Positions 38,639-47,732 of a stretch of 64,000 bases of DNA are shown in pieces. Below the pieces are notes generated by a model, which worked only from the letters and a program-made list of their open reading frames with translations, made no database searches and was not told where the DNA came from. Source of the stretch: Betaproteobacteria bacterium. GTDB lineage: Bacteria; Pseudomonadota; Gammaproteobacteria; Burkholderiales; Ga0077523. Position 1 is the stretch's first letter, and each line of letters opens with the position of its first letter. The stretch spans positions 806,001 through 870,000 of the forward strand of contig JADJPK010000031.1 of NCBI GenBank assembly GCA_016713305.1. Direction: 5' to 3'. Position numbers and translations under genes: made by a program.

Positions 38639-40095
38639 CGCTGCCCGCCTCGAGGAGTCCGCGCGCCACTTCGAGATCGTTGAAGGGAAACCGCTCGCCC
38701 CCGATCTCCTGATAGGTTTCGTGTCCCTTGCCGGCAATGAGCACGACATCGCCCGCGCGGGAGATGTGCAGGGCACGTGCGATGGCGGCGGCGCGGTCGA
38801 CCTCCGCCTCGTGATTGGGGCCGGCACCCGCGGCGATCTGCGACACGATGGCCCGCGGATCCTCCGAACGCGGGTTGTCGCTCGTCACGATCACGACATC
38901 CGCGAGCCGCGTGGCGATCTCGCCCATCAGCGGCCGCTTGCCCGGATCGCGGTCGCCCCCGCAACCGAACACGCACACGAGCCGCGCGCCACCGTCATGG
39001 CCGACCAGCTCCCGCAGGGTCTCCAGGACCTTTTCCAGGGGCGTCGGGCGTGTGGGCATAGTCCACGACGACGAGCGGCTGGCCGGGGATGCGCAGGATG
39101 TCGAGGCGGCCGGCCACCGGTCCGACTTCGGAAAGCGCATCGATGGAATCCTGCAGCGAAAGGTCCGCGGTCAGCAGCACGCCGAGCGTGCCCAGCAGAT
39201 TGCTCACGTTGAAACCGCCGATGAGACGGCTGCGCAGCGCCGCATCGCCCCAGGGGGTGCGGATCTGCAGGTCGAGTCCGCGCGTGGAGAGTTTCACGTC
39301 GTGGCCGGCGATGTCGCCGTGGCCGATGCCGTACGTGAGTATGCGCACGCGGGTGCGGTCGACACGGTCCACCAGTTCGCGGCCGAACTGATCGTCGAGA
39401 TTGATCACTGCGTTCGCGAGATCGGGCCAGCGGAAGAGCCGCGCCTTCGCCTCGCCGTAGGCGATCATGTCGCCGTGGTAGTCGAGGTGATCGCGCGTGA
39501 GATTGGTGAAGAGCGCCGTCTGGAATCGCACGCCGCTCACTCGGCCCTGTTCCAGCGCGTGCGACGACACTTCCATCGCGACGGCCTGTGCTCCATCCTC
39601 CACGAAGCCGCGCAACTGGCGCTGGAGCGTGACTGGATCGGGCGTGGTGTGCGTGGCGGGATCGAGACGGCCCGGAAATCCGCTGCCCAGCGTGCCCACG
39701 ATCGCGGCCGGCCGGCCGCACCGCTGCAGCGACTGCGCGATCCAGTGACTGCAGGAGGTCTTGCCGTTGGTGCCGGTCACGCCGGCGATCCACAGCCGGC
39801 GCGCGGGATGTCCGTTCACATGGGCGGCGATCTCGCCGGCCACCGAACGCAGACCGGCGACTGCGGCGTGCGGGACGTTCCAGGCGGGGTCCCACTCGAA
39901 GTCTTCGGCGTCGTACAGAACGGCACGAGCGCCGTGCGCGAGCGCATGCCCGATGAACGACCGCCCGTCGGCGCGCTCGCCCGGAAAGGCGAGGAACAGA
40001 TCGCCCGTTGCCACGGTCCGGCTGTCGATGGACACGGAACCGAGCGGCACCCCGAGCGATTCGAGCACCCAGGGATCGAAGCGCTCGGCCGTCAT
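38631..40095 (-). CDS. murE: UDP-N-acetylmuramoyl-tripeptide synthetase MurE, meso-DAP type (frameshifted)
   Basis: Adds the third amino acid of the stem peptide. N-domain SIDSRTVATGDLFLAFPGERADGR, P-loop GVTGTNGKTSCSHWIA, TTPDPVTLQRQLRGFVEDGAQAV in two blocks, MEVSSHALEQGRVSG. At 39038-39041 a surplus G (C on the coding strand) in a run of four breaks the frame after VDYAHTPDA; the C-domain continues in the next frame as LEKVLETLRELV, CVFGCGGDRDPGKRPLMG and VTSDNPRSEDP, ending at 38631. The DNPR motif indicates meso-diaminopimelate as substrate, as expected for a Gram-negative. Essential gene, so likely a consensus error. Confidence 0.94.
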
Positions 40096-41822
40096 ACTTC
40101 CTCCGCAATGTCGTCGAGCGTTTCCGGCAGCGGCGTGCGCGGCACGGGCAGGTCGGGCGGTACGGACAGCACGCGCAACGCGCCCGACAGCACCGCTGCG
40201 GCCACCGGTGCGGCCACCTGTCCGCCGTAGTACTGGCCCGCGCTGGGCTCGTCGATGAGGACGGCCACGACCAGCCGCGGATGCGTGGCGGGGGCGAATC
40301 CGACGAACGACGACGCGTAGCGATCTGCCGCATACGCACCGTTGACGAGCTTGTGGGCGGTGCCCGTCTTTCCGGCGACGCGATACCCCGCGATCTGGGC
40401 GCGCGGCGCCGTACCCCCGGGCTGCGTCACGAGTTGCAGCATGTCCCGCAACGCATGAGCGGTCGGTGCCGAGATGACTGGCACGCTCGGCGGCTGCTCG
40501 CCCCTCTTCACGAGCGAGAGCGGAACGAGTTCGCCGTTGCCGCAGAAGATCGTGTAGGCACGGGCGAGCTGCACCAGGCTCACGGAGATGCCGTGGCCAT
40601 AGCTCATCGTCGCCTGCTCGATGGGGCGCCAGTTGCGCGGGTCCCTCAAGCGGCCGCCGGCCTCTCCCGGAAACCCGACGCGGGGCACGGTGCCGAAGCC
40701 CGATTCGGACAGCACGTCCCAGATGTTCTTCGAGGGCAGCGACAGCGCCATGCGCGCCGTTCCGACATTGGAGGACTTCTGGATCACCTGCGACACGGTG
40801 AGATTGCCGCCCGGGTGCGCGTCGCGGATGGTATGTCCGGCGAGCGTGAGCGCACCGCCGGCGGTCTCGATGACGGAATCGGGCCGGTACTGTCCGGACT
40901 CGAGCGCAGCGGCCACGGTGAAGGGCTTGAGCGTCGATCCCGGTTCGAAAAGGTCCACCAGTGCCCGGTTGCGTGCCCGGTCGGTGTCGTAACGTGCCCG
41001 GTTGTTGGGGTTGTAGGTCGGTGCGTTCGCCAGCGCCAGCACCTCTCCCGTCGTGACATCCAGCACGACGATGCTGCCGGCCTTGGCACGATGCACGGAG
41101 ACGGCGTTCTTCAGTTCACGGTAAGCGAGATACTGGAGCTTGAGATCGATCGACAGCGCGAGGTCCCGTCCCTGGCGAGGTGCGCGGACACTCTCGACGT
41201 CCTCGATCACGCGTCCGCGCCGGTCCTGGATCACGCGGCGGCTGCCCGGTCGGCCGGCAAGCCACTCCTGGAACGCGAGCTCCAGCCCTTCGCGCCCCTG
41301 ATCGTCCACGTCGGTGAAGCCCAGCACATGGGCCATCACGTCACCTGCAGGGTAGTAGCGGCGATGCTCGCGCTGAGTGAACACACCGGGGATGCCCAGC
41401 TGCATCACACGCGCAGCCTGCTCGGGCGGCAGGTGCCGCTTGAGATAGACGAAGCTCTTGTGACCGGTCTCGATGCGGTGCTCGAGTTCGCTGCGATCCA
41501 TCTCCAGCAGACGCGCGAGCTGCGCGCGCTGCTCGGGCTCGACGGGGAACTTGGACGGGCCGAACGCGACGGACTCCACAGGGGTCGATACCGCCAGAGG
41601 CTCGCCATTGCGGTCGGTGATCATTCCCCGGTGTGCAGGCATCTCCAGCAGGCGGCCGTAGCGCATCGCGCCCTGCGCCTGCAGTTCGTCCGTCTGCATG
41701 CCCTGCAGGACGACAGCGCGCAAACCCAGCCCGAAGAACGCAAACACCATGAAGGCGAGCACCAGCCGGGTACGCCAGACGGGCAGCTTGAGCGACAGGT
41801 GAGGATGGGAATCGGGACTCAT
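40092..41822 (-). CDS. ftsI: Peptidoglycan D,D-transpeptidase FtsI (PBP3)
   Basis: Septal class B penicillin-binding protein. 576 residues: short cytoplasmic tail, one helix (LVLAFMVFAFFGLGLRAVVL), PBP dimerisation/pedestal domain starting RGMITDRNGEPLAVSTPVES, and the transpeptidase domain with SxxK at 296-299 (EPGSTLKPF), SxN at 350-352 (KSSNVG) and KTGT at 485-488 (VAGKTGTAHK). ATG 41822 overlaps the ftsL stop (ATGA). Its stop overlaps the start of murE by four bases. Confidence 0.97.
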   Translation of the reverse strand: MSPDSHPHLSLKLPVWRTRLVLAFMVFAFFGLGLRAVVLQGMQTDELQAQGAMRYGRLLEMPAHRGMITDRNGEPLAVSTPVESVAFGPSKFPVEPEQRAQLARLLEMDRSELEHRIETGHKSFVYLKRHLPPEQAARVMQLGIPGVFTQREHRRYYPAGDVMAHVLGFTDVDDQGREGLELAFQEWLAGRPGSRRVIQDRRGRVIEDVESVRAPRQGRDLALSIDLKLQYLAYRELKNAVSVHRAKAGSIVVLDVTTGEVLALANAPTYNPNNRARYDTDRARNRALVDLFEPGSTLKPFTVAAALESGQYRPDSVIETAGGALTLAGHTIRDAHPGGNLTVSQVIQKSSNVGTARMALSLPSKNIWDVLSESGFGTVPRVGFPGEAGGRLRDPRNWRPIEQATMSYGHGISVSLVQLARAYTIFCGNGELVPLSLVKRGEQPPSVPVISAPTAHALRDMLQLVTQPGGTAPRAQIAGYRVAGKTGTAHKLVNGAYAADRYASSFVGFAPATHPRLVVAVLIDEPSAGQYYGGQVAAPVAAAVLSGALRVLSVPPDLPVPRTPLPETLDDIAEEV

Positions 41823-42106
41823 CGCGAAGCCTGCGCCACGGGGCCGGGCGTTTCGATGATGCGCACGCGCGCCGCCGGCGGAACCCGCATCTGCAATCGT
41901 TTCGAGGCCACCAGTTCGATCCGCTGGTGCATGGCCCACGTGCTCTGCTCGAGTTGCAGCCGTCCCCAGTCGTCTTCGAGGCGGCGGGCGGCCGTCACTT
42001 CCTTTTCGAGGTCCACGAACAGCACCCGCGCGCGATGCTGGGCCGTGATCGCTCCCAGCGAGCAGGCCACGGCGACGAAGAGAAGGACAAAATTGAGGCG
42101 GGTCAT
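41819..42106 (-). CDS. ftsL: Cell division protein FtsL
   Basis: Small bitopic divisome protein that forms a complex with FtsB and FtsQ and activates FtsWI. 95 residues: one N-terminal helix (LNFVLLFVAVACSLGAITA), then a periplasmic coiled coil (FVDLEKEVTAARRLEDDWGRLQLEQSTWA split at heptads). Sequence is weakly conserved, but position between rsmH and ftsI with four-base overlaps on both sides leaves little doubt. Confidence 0.92.
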   Translation of the reverse strand: MTRLNFVLLFVAVACSLGAITAQHRARVLFVDLEKEVTAARRLEDDWGRLQLEQSTWAMHQRIELVASKRLQMRVPPAARVRIIETPGPVAQASR

Positions 42107-43047
42107 GTCTTTTCGGCGACCCGCAGAATGGCGCTTCGCGCGCGGGGATTGACGGCGATCTCGTCGGCGCCGGCCCGGACAGGCTTGCCGACGAGACGCA
42201 TGGACGGCGCGGGCAGATCGGCGGCCCGCACGGGCAGGTGGCGAGGCAGGCGCGGCCCGGACGAAGCGTCGCGCATCGCCGTTTTCACGATCCTGTCCTC
42301 CAATGAATGAAAGCTGATCACCGCCAGCCGCCCTCCCGCTGCCAGCCGCCCCATCGCGGCGGGCAGAGCTATCTCCAGTTCCGCAAGCTCCTGATTGACG
42401 TGAATCCGTAGAGCCTGGAAGGTACGCGTCGCCGGATCCTGGCCTGGCTCGCGCGTCCGGACGGCACTTGCCACGATCGCGGCAAGTTGCCGGGTCGTGC
42501 GGACAGGGTGTCTGGACCGAGCCGCAACAACCGCTCTTGCAATCTGTTTAGCAAACCGTTCTTCGCCATAACGCCAGATGACCTCCGCAATTTCCGATTC
42601 CTGCGCCCGCGCCAGCCATTCCGAAGCCGGCTCACCGCTCTGCGGGTCCATCCGCATGTCCAGCGGACCATCCCGGCGAAAGCTGAAACCTCGCGCCGGG
42701 TCATCCAGCTGCGGGGACGACACGCCCAGATCCATCAGCACGCCATCCACGCGTCCCACTTCCAACTCGTCCAGCGTCCCGGCCAACTGACTCAGACGGC
42801 TGTGGCGGCAGAGAAAGCGCGGATCGCCGATCTGCGCAGCCGCCTCGATCGCTGCCGGGTCGCGGTCCAGCGCGACCAGCCTTCCCTGGGGCCCCAGTGC
42901 CGCCAGCAGCAGCCGGCTGTGACCGCCCCGCCCGAACGTCGCATCGACGTAAAGACCGTCGATCTTCACGGCCAGCGCCACCACCACTTCCGCGCCGAGC
43001 ACCGGCGCGTGACCGAACACGCGCCCGGCCTCGAGCTCCGCCGTCAC
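42103..43047 (-). CDS. rsmH: 16S rRNA (cytosine(1402)-N(4))-methyltransferase RsmH
   Basis: Methylates N4 of C1402 in the 30S P site (formerly MraW). 314 residues. Start (V)TAELEAGRVFGHAPVL; SAM motif VDATFGRGGHSRLLLAALG; then VDGVLMDLGVSSPQLDDPARGFSF split over two blocks, DGPLDMRMD, the helical insertion, and the C-terminal GGRLAVISFHSLEDRIVK. The GTG at 43047 overlaps the mraZ stop (GTGA). Confidence 0.96.
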   Translation of the reverse strand: MTAELEAGRVFGHAPVLGAEVVVALAVKIDGLYVDATFGRGGHSRLLLAALGPQGRLVALDRDPAAIEAAAQIGDPRFLCRHSRLSQLAGTLDELEVGRVDGVLMDLGVSSPQLDDPARGFSFRRDGPLDMRMDPQSGEPASEWLARAQESEIAEVIWRYGEERFAKQIARAVVAARSRHPVRTTRQLAAIVASAVRTREPGQDPATRTFQALRIHVNQELAELEIALPAAMGRLAAGGRLAVISFHSLEDRIVKTAMRDASSGPRLPRHLPVRAADLPAPSMRLVGKPVRAGADEIAVNPRARSAILRVAEKT

Positions 43048-43496
43048 AACGAAAAGTTCTCCAGTCCCGCGGGCAGCGCGTTCGACTCCCCATCCAGCCG
43101 CGCGAGCTGCGCTTCCCAGGCCGCCACATCCCAGATCTCGAAGTGGGAGCCCTGCCCGACCATCATGACCTGCCGCTCGATGCCCGCGAATTTGCGCAAC
43201 GCCGGCGAGATGAGCACGCGCCCCGCGGCGTCGAGCTCCATTTCTTCCGCGTAACCCACCAGCAGGCGCTTCCACAGCGCGGACTGGGGATCGAAGCTCG
43301 AGAACCCCATGATCCGCGTCCGGTTCGGCGTCCAGGCATCCGCGGGATACAGCAGCAGGCACCGATGAGGATGCGCGGTTAGCACCAACTTACGATCTGA
43401 GCTCGACTGCGAGCCATCGCGATGCTTCGTGGGGATCGCAAGACGCCCCTTTGCATCGAGACTCAGCTCTGCCGCACCCTGAAAGACCGCATCCAT
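43044..43496 (-). CDS. mraZ: Transcriptional regulator MraZ
   Basis: First gene of the dcw cluster. MraZ is an AbrB-like ring protein that binds repeats in its own promoter and represses the cluster. 150 residues with two SpoVT/AbrB-type halves: FQGAAELSLDAKGRLAIPTKHRD and LLVGYAEEMELDAAGRVLISPALRKFAG. Three 10-bp-spaced GTGGG-like boxes lie 30-55 bases upstream of the ATG at 43496, overlapping its promoter, which fits autorepression. Confidence 0.96.
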   Translation of the reverse strand: MDAVFQGAAELSLDAKGRLAIPTKHRDGSQSSSDRKLVLTAHPHRCLLLYPADAWTPNRTRIMGFSSFDPQSALWKRLLVGYAEEMELDAAGRVLISPALRKFAGIERQVMMVGQGSHFEIWDVAAWEAQLARLDGESNALPAGLENFSL

Positions 43497-43525
43497 GCCT
43501 GTTTCAGACCCGAAATTGCAGAAAA

Positions 43526-43551
43526 ACCCACTTTCACCAACTTTTTCCCAC
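43526..43551 (-). promoter_or_regulatory. MraZ-box operator: three repeats with 10-bp spacing
   Basis: On the minus strand the hexamers GTGGGA (43546-43551), GTTGGT (43536-43541) and GTGGGT (43526-43531) recur every 10 bp, so they face the same side of the helix. This is the pattern known for MraZ binding sites in Escherichia coli. The first box overlaps the -10 element of the predicted mraZ promoter. Confidence 0.82.
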
Positions 43552-43578
43552 TGTATTGCAAAGAATCGACCCGGTCAA
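43550..43578 (-). promoter_or_regulatory. Predicted sigma-70 promoter of mraZ and the dcw cluster
   Basis: Minus strand: -35 TTGACC (43573-43578), 17-base spacer, -10 TACAGT (43550-43555). The -35 matches five and the -10 four consensus bases. The MraZ boxes begin within the -10, the expected geometry for repression. The flanking 43580-43690 is unusually AT-rich for this genome. Confidence 0.75.
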
Positions 43579-43767
43579 GGATGACTTGAGGACTTTTTTT
43601 CGGTACTACAAAGACTTAAGAAGGGAAGTTCGAAAACTGCGTCGCCTTTGGACAACAAATCAACGAATTTATGAAGTTACAAGATAAATCTCACGTGATA
43701 CGTAAGATTTGGGTCCGCAGAGACGGGAATAGCGGCGAAACCGGAAGGGTCTCGTGGAGGGAGAAAA

Positions 43768-44230
43768 GCGAAGTCAGCCTGTAAGCCGGGTTCTGTCCAG
43801 GGCTTGCGCCCCTGAGCAGTCATTCCTCTGGGACCGCGATTGCTCGCGGCCTCTAGCAACCTACCCGGGAGCGACGCGGGCCACGTCATCGCCCCCCTAT
43901 TTGGTCTTGCACCGGATGGGGTTTGCCGCCTCCGGTCGTTACCGCCGGAGGAGTGCGCTCTTACCGACGGCGCGCCTCGTTGCGCCGCCCGGACATCCTT
44001 CGATGCCCGGCACTATTTCACCCTTGCCCGGAATCCGTCGAAGCACTTCCCTTCGTGAGGCGGACCTGTCGCGCATCGAGGATGCGCCCGGCCGCGGATT
44101 CGAGGCGGTATCTTTCTGTTGCACTTTCCGTCGCCTTGCGACGCCCGGCCGTTAGCCGGCATCCTGCCCTTCGGTGCCCGGACTTTCCTCTGCATGCATG
44201 AACATGCAGCGACTGCCCGGCTGACTTCGC
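43768..44230 (-). ncRNA. rnpB: RNase P RNA (class A)
   Basis: Catalytic RNA that trims 5' leaders of tRNA precursors. The ends form a perfect 12-bp P1 helix (44219-44230 with 43768-43779). Universal segments are present on the minus strand: GAGGAAAGTCCGGGC at 44176-44190, the CAAAUAGGGG-type stretch near 43900, GGTAGGTTGCTAGAGGCC-like J/P7 region near 43860, and ACAGAACCCGGCTTACAGGC at 43777-43796. At about 463 nt it is roughly 90 nt longer than the Escherichia coli RNA, mainly in helices P9 and P12. Own promoter upstream; a short T-run follows P1 as a weak terminator. Confidence 0.95.
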
Positions 44231-44236
44231 CCGGGG

Positions 44237-44265
44237 ATTATCTCAGGACGGCACGCCGAGGTCAC
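44237..44265 (-). promoter_or_regulatory. Predicted sigma-70 promoter of rnpB
   Basis: Minus strand: -35 GTGACC (44260-44265), 17-base spacer, -10 GATAAT (44237-44242). The first base of the P1 helix (44230) lies seven bases after the -10, exactly where transcription should begin. Confidence 0.75.
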
Positions 44266-44314
44266 ACCCGGGATGCCGGGCGTTGCGGCGCCCCCACGCA
44301 GATACCGCTTCGGC

Positions 44315-44749
44315 TCAGGCAGCCCGCTGAGCCGTCGCCCAGAAGTTGCGCAGGAGTTCCAGACCTTCGGAGGCGCACGACGGCGACTGCTGGAGGCGCT
44401 CGGCATCGCGGCGCCATTTCCAGTTCATGAGCATGAGGAGCTGAGATGCGGGAGGATGGGTGAAACCCATCGTCCACGATCCGAACAGCCGCATGGGTAT
44501 CGCCGCCCTGAGAAGCTCCGTGAGGTCCTTGTGGGCGTGGCTCGCGCGGATCCTGTCGTATACGCGCTCCACTGCGTCCTCCGGGCCTTCGAAGTACTGG
44601 AAGAAGGTGCCGTCGTTGTAGAGAAGGATTCCGGTGATGCCGACACTCTCGTTGAAGGCGCGGGCATCGCGCAGCAGCAATTCCAGGTCTTCCTCCGACA
44701 TCAACCGGGTGGCGGTACTCACATAGACAACACAGCGCAGGCGGGTCAT
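44315..44749 (-). CDS. BLUF-domain blue-light sensor (stand-alone)
   Basis: Short FAD-binding blue-light photoreceptor. From the start MTRLRCVVYVSTA (ATG 44749; an ATG at 44770 is also in frame) the flavin-site residues line up with known BLUF proteins: Tyr9, Asn33 (AFNESVGITG), Gln51 (GTFFQYFEG), and Trp92/Met94 (GSWTMGF). Residues 1-97 are the BLUF domain; the rest is a short helical cap ending GLELLRNFWATAQ with no output domain. Such short BLUF proteins act through partner proteins. It lies between rnpB and the quinone-reductase-like gene, with no obvious partner alongside. Confidence 0.92.
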   Translation of the reverse strand: MTRLRCVVYVSTATRLMSEEDLELLLRDARAFNESVGITGILLYNDGTFFQYFEGPEDAVERVYDRIRASHAHKDLTELLRAAIPMRLFGSWTMGFTHPPASQLLMLMNWKWRRDAERLQQSPSCASEGLELLRNFWATAQRAA

Positions 44750-44976
44750 GGACAGATCATCCTGTGGCATTTCTACCGAGGATAACGGCGCGTGCCCCGA
44801 CTGTCTTTATGCTCCGGCAAGAACGGCAGTGGTCCGGACACGCATCGATTCGCAGCCTTCGGGAACCGTTCCATGACACCACGCTTCCTGTCGTTCGGAT
44901 GCGTCATGTGCACTCGCCATGACAATCCCACGCACTCCCAACGCACGGGCTCCGCGTTGCGTCTCCGAAGTCACCG

Positions 44977-45972
44977 TCAGTCCTCATCCATCACCAGAAC
45001 GGTCTTGCCTGCCACCCCGCGCCGCCCGAAGGACGCGAGCCCTTCCGCGAAAGCCTCGAGCGGCAGCCGCGCGGTCACCACGGGCCGCAGACGGCCTGCG
45101 ATGTAGTGATCGAACAGTTCCGCCTGGGCGCGCCGCATCCACGCCGGATCGCGATCCCGGTAGTCGCTCACCTGCAGACCGCTGACGGCGACGTTCTTCA
45201 CGAGCAGATAGTTGGCCTTCACCTCCGGAATCCGGCCCGACGCAAAGCCGATCACGACCATGCGCCCCCGCCAGGCGAGCGCTCGCAAGGCGGCGTCGAA
45301 GACCGCGCCGCCGACCGTATCCAGCACGACGTCGACGCCATGCCCTGCCGTGAGCGCGCGCAGCTGCGCACGGAGGCTCTCCCGAAGATCCGGCACAGAA
45401 AGATCGACGACACTCTTCGCGCCGCAGCGCTGCACCAGGTCCGCACGCTCGGGATTGGAGATGCCCCCGATCGCATGCGCGCCCATGGCATGCGCCACCT
45501 GGACACACGCGGTGCCCACACCGCCTGCGGCACCGGTCACCAGCACCGACTCCCCGGGCTGAACGTTCGCGCGATCGGTCAGCGCGAACCACGCCGTCTG
45601 GTATGCGAGACCCATGGCGGCGCCCTCTTCGAAGCTCATCGCCTCCGGCATCACGAAGCACTGCGCCTGGGGGACGGCCACTCTCTCCGCGTATGCCCCG
45701 AATTCGACGAGTGCCATCACCCGATCGCCTTCCTTGCAGGTGGTCACGCCCGGTCCGGTGGACAGCACCACTCCTGCCAATTCCTTCCCGGGAGAAAACG
45801 GCCGCGGCGGCAGCCATTGGTACTTCCCCTCGATGACGAGGACGTCGGGGTAGTTGAGCCCCGCGGCGCGGACGCCGATCAGGACCTCTCCGGGGCCGGG
45901 AACCGGATCGTCCACGGTCTCGACACGCTGCGCATCGACAGGCCCGTGGTCGCGAACGATGACTGCTCTCAT
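44977..45972 (-). CDS. NADPH:quinone oxidoreductase-like (MDR superfamily) protein
   Basis: A 331-residue medium-chain dehydrogenase/reductase without the zinc-binding cysteines of alcohol dehydrogenases. N-domain MRAVIVRDHGPVDAQRVETV with AAGLNYPDVLVIEGKYQ; Rossmann motif VLVTGAAGGVGTACVQVAHAMGAHAIGG split across the turn; VVLDTVGGAVFDAALRAL. It reduces enones, quinones or enoyl-CoA-type double bonds in relatives. Its ATG overlaps the stop of the CoA-transferase gene (ATGA), so it is the last gene of the catabolic operon and may reduce a pathway intermediate. Confidence 0.9.
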   Translation of the reverse strand: MRAVIVRDHGPVDAQRVETVDDPVPGPGEVLIGVRAAGLNYPDVLVIEGKYQWLPPRPFSPGKELAGVVLSTGPGVTTCKEGDRVMALVEFGAYAERVAVPQAQCFVMPEAMSFEEGAAMGLAYQTAWFALTDRANVQPGESVLVTGAAGGVGTACVQVAHAMGAHAIGGISNPERADLVQRCGAKSVVDLSVPDLRESLRAQLRALTAGHGVDVVLDTVGGAVFDAALRALAWRGRMVVIGFASGRIPEVKANYLLVKNVAVSGLQVSDYRDRDPAWMRRAQAELFDHYIAGRLRPVVTARLPLEAFAEGLASFGRRGVAGKTVLVMDED

Positions 45973-47084
45973 GGACCCGGCGCGTCGTCGTCCTGCCCCA
46001 GACGGGGATAGCCGGCGGTGGATGCCGCGTCACGGAACTCTTCGGCCACCGGCACCGGCATGGCCGTCAACGTTCCCGCGTCCGTCGTCACCCGCCTGTC
46101 GAACAGACCTCGCGCACGAAAGTGCGGATCGTTCACCGCCTCCTCCATGCTGTTCACGAGGCAACAGCACGCATCCACGCCTTCGAACGCTTTGCGCCAG
46201 TCTTCCGCCGACCGTGACGCGATGCGTTCTGCGACCGCCGCCTTCGTTGCTGCGCAATCCCGTGCGTCGTCCGCCAAGGCTTCGGGCAATCCGATCACGC
46301 GGCAGAAGTTGAGCCAGAACCTCTGCTCGAGCGGCGCCGCCGCCAGGAACCTCCCGTCCTGTGTCCGATAGATCTGATATCGCGCACTCGCACCGGCCAC
46401 CAGCCCCGTCGCGGGGCCGGGGAATCGGCCCGTCGTTTCGCCTTCGCTCAAGGCCCAGTAGAGAAACGTGAACAGGTTGTCGCTCATGGAAACATCGAGC
46501 TTGCATCCGGTACCGTTGATATCGCGCGACCGCAGCGCGAGCAGGATGTTGATCACGGCAGGGTACGCACCCCCGGCAATGTCGGCCACGAGCGCCGGAG
46601 GCACCACGGGCGAACCGTCGGCACCGGCGGACAGCGAGAGCATGCCGGACTGCGCCTGGTAGTTGAGATCGTGCGCGGCCTCGTCCGCGCGAGGTCCGTC
46701 CTGCCCATAGCCGGTGATCGCGCAATAGACGATGCGCGGGTTCACGGCCTTCATCGCCTCGTAGCCCAGACCCAGCCGATCCATCACGCCGGGACGGAAC
46801 TGCTCCACGACGACGTCCGCCTCCCGAACGAGTCCCAGGATGCGATCCACGGCGCCGGGCGCCTTCAGATCGATGGCAAGCGAACGCTTGCCGCGATTCA
46901 GCAATGCGAAGTTCGCGCTGTCGGCCCCGGACTTCGGGGAGTACGTCCGCATTTCGTCGCCCGTGCCGGGGCGTTCGACTTTCAGCACCTCGGCGCCAGC
47001 TTCGGCGAGCACGAGCGTGCAGACGGGCCCCGGCAGCAGCGTGCTGAAATCGAGCACCTTCACACCTTCGAGGGGCCGCTTCAC
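45969..47084 (-). CDS. CaiB/BaiF (class III) CoA-transferase
   Basis: Moves CoA between carboxylic acids, or in a subgroup racemises 2-methylacyl-CoA. 371 residues. Typical start VKRPLEGVKVLDFSTLLPGP, with the GTG at 47084 overlapping the preceding stop (GTGA). The catalytic aspartate is Asp139 in EAAHDLNYQAQSG. NRGKRSLAIDLKAPGA and VVVEQFRPGVMDRLGLGYE are family signatures. The ADEAAHDLNYQAQSG environment resembles alpha-methylacyl-CoA racemases, so either an activating transferase or a racemase in the operon is possible. Confidence 0.9.
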   Translation of the reverse strand: MKRPLEGVKVLDFSTLLPGPVCTLVLAEAGAEVLKVERPGTGDEMRTYSPKSGADSANFALLNRGKRSLAIDLKAPGAVDRILGLVREADVVVEQFRPGVMDRLGLGYEAMKAVNPRIVYCAITGYGQDGPRADEAAHDLNYQAQSGMLSLSAGADGSPVVPPALVADIAGGAYPAVINILLALRSRDINGTGCKLDVSMSDNLFTFLYWALSEGETTGRFPGPATGLVAGASARYQIYRTQDGRFLAAAPLEQRFWLNFCRVIGLPEALADDARDCAATKAAVAERIASRSAEDWRKAFEGVDACCCLVNSMEEAVNDPHFRARGLFDRRVTTDAGTLTAMPVPVAEEFRDAASTAGYPRLGQDDDAPGP

Positions 47085-47731
47085 GGCTTGCCCTCCCACG
47101 CCTTCGCCACGATGGCGCGCCGGGCCGGCGCAAAGGCACTGTCCGCCAGCGATTCGTACAATGCGCGGGTGACGTCGTGATGCGCGGCAAGCCCCGTGCG
47201 CTCCAGCAACGACACCGGTCCTTCCGGATAACCGAGCCCGAGTCGCAGCGTCGTGTCGAGATCTTCCGCCGTGGCGAGCTTCTCATCCAGCCGGCGCAGC
47301 ACGGCATTGAAGTACGGACGCAGAAGGCGATCGAGGATGCGCCCGGGAAAATCGTTGCACACCGACACGACGAACCCCGCTGCCTCCAGCAGTCCCTTCG
47401 CGGCCTCCAGCGATCCCGCGCGCGTCCCGGGCTGTTTCACCAGTTCCACGAGATTCGTGGGCGGCGACTCACCGAGCCGGTAGCGAGCGAAGCCCAGCAC
47501 GTTTCCACCTTCCCCCCCGGCACGCTCACCCGTGTGCACGCCGAGACATTCCGTGCCCAGTTCGATCAGCACCGCTTCGTAGCGATCCGCGTCGCGCAAC
47601 GCCGCGAAAGCCGCTCCCGCGCCCTCGCCGATGAGCACGGCGATCTCCCCCTGCAACGACGAACCCTGGATGAACGGATGCGATGCGGGAAAGGACCGGC
47701 TTGCGCCGGTATCGGTCACGACATAGGCCAT
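47081..47731 (-). CDS. Stand-alone 3-hydroxyacyl-CoA dehydrogenase C-terminal-type protein
   Basis: 216 residues related to the C-terminal third of long PaaH-type 3-hydroxyacyl-CoA dehydrogenases and not to the NAD-binding part. The recognisable 3HCDH helical domain is GFVVSVCNDFPGRILDRLLRPYFNAVLRRLDE followed by TTLRLGLGYPEGPVSLLERTG. No GxGxxG motif is present, so it cannot bind NAD itself in the usual way. ATG 47731 is preferred; the frame is open to 47776 within the next gene. It directly follows the NAD-binding dehydrogenase gene, suggesting a split version of a fused enzyme. Confidence 0.8.
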   Translation of the reverse strand: MAYVVTDTGASRSFPASHPFIQGSSLQGEIAVLIGEGAGAAFAALRDADRYEAVLIELGTECLGVHTGERAGGEGGNVLGFARYRLGESPPTNLVELVKQPGTRAGSLEAAKGLLEAAGFVVSVCNDFPGRILDRLLRPYFNAVLRRLDEKLATAEDLDTTLRLGLGYPEGPVSLLERTGLAAHHDVTRALYESLADSAFAPARRAIVAKAWEGKP

Positions 47732-47732
47732 G

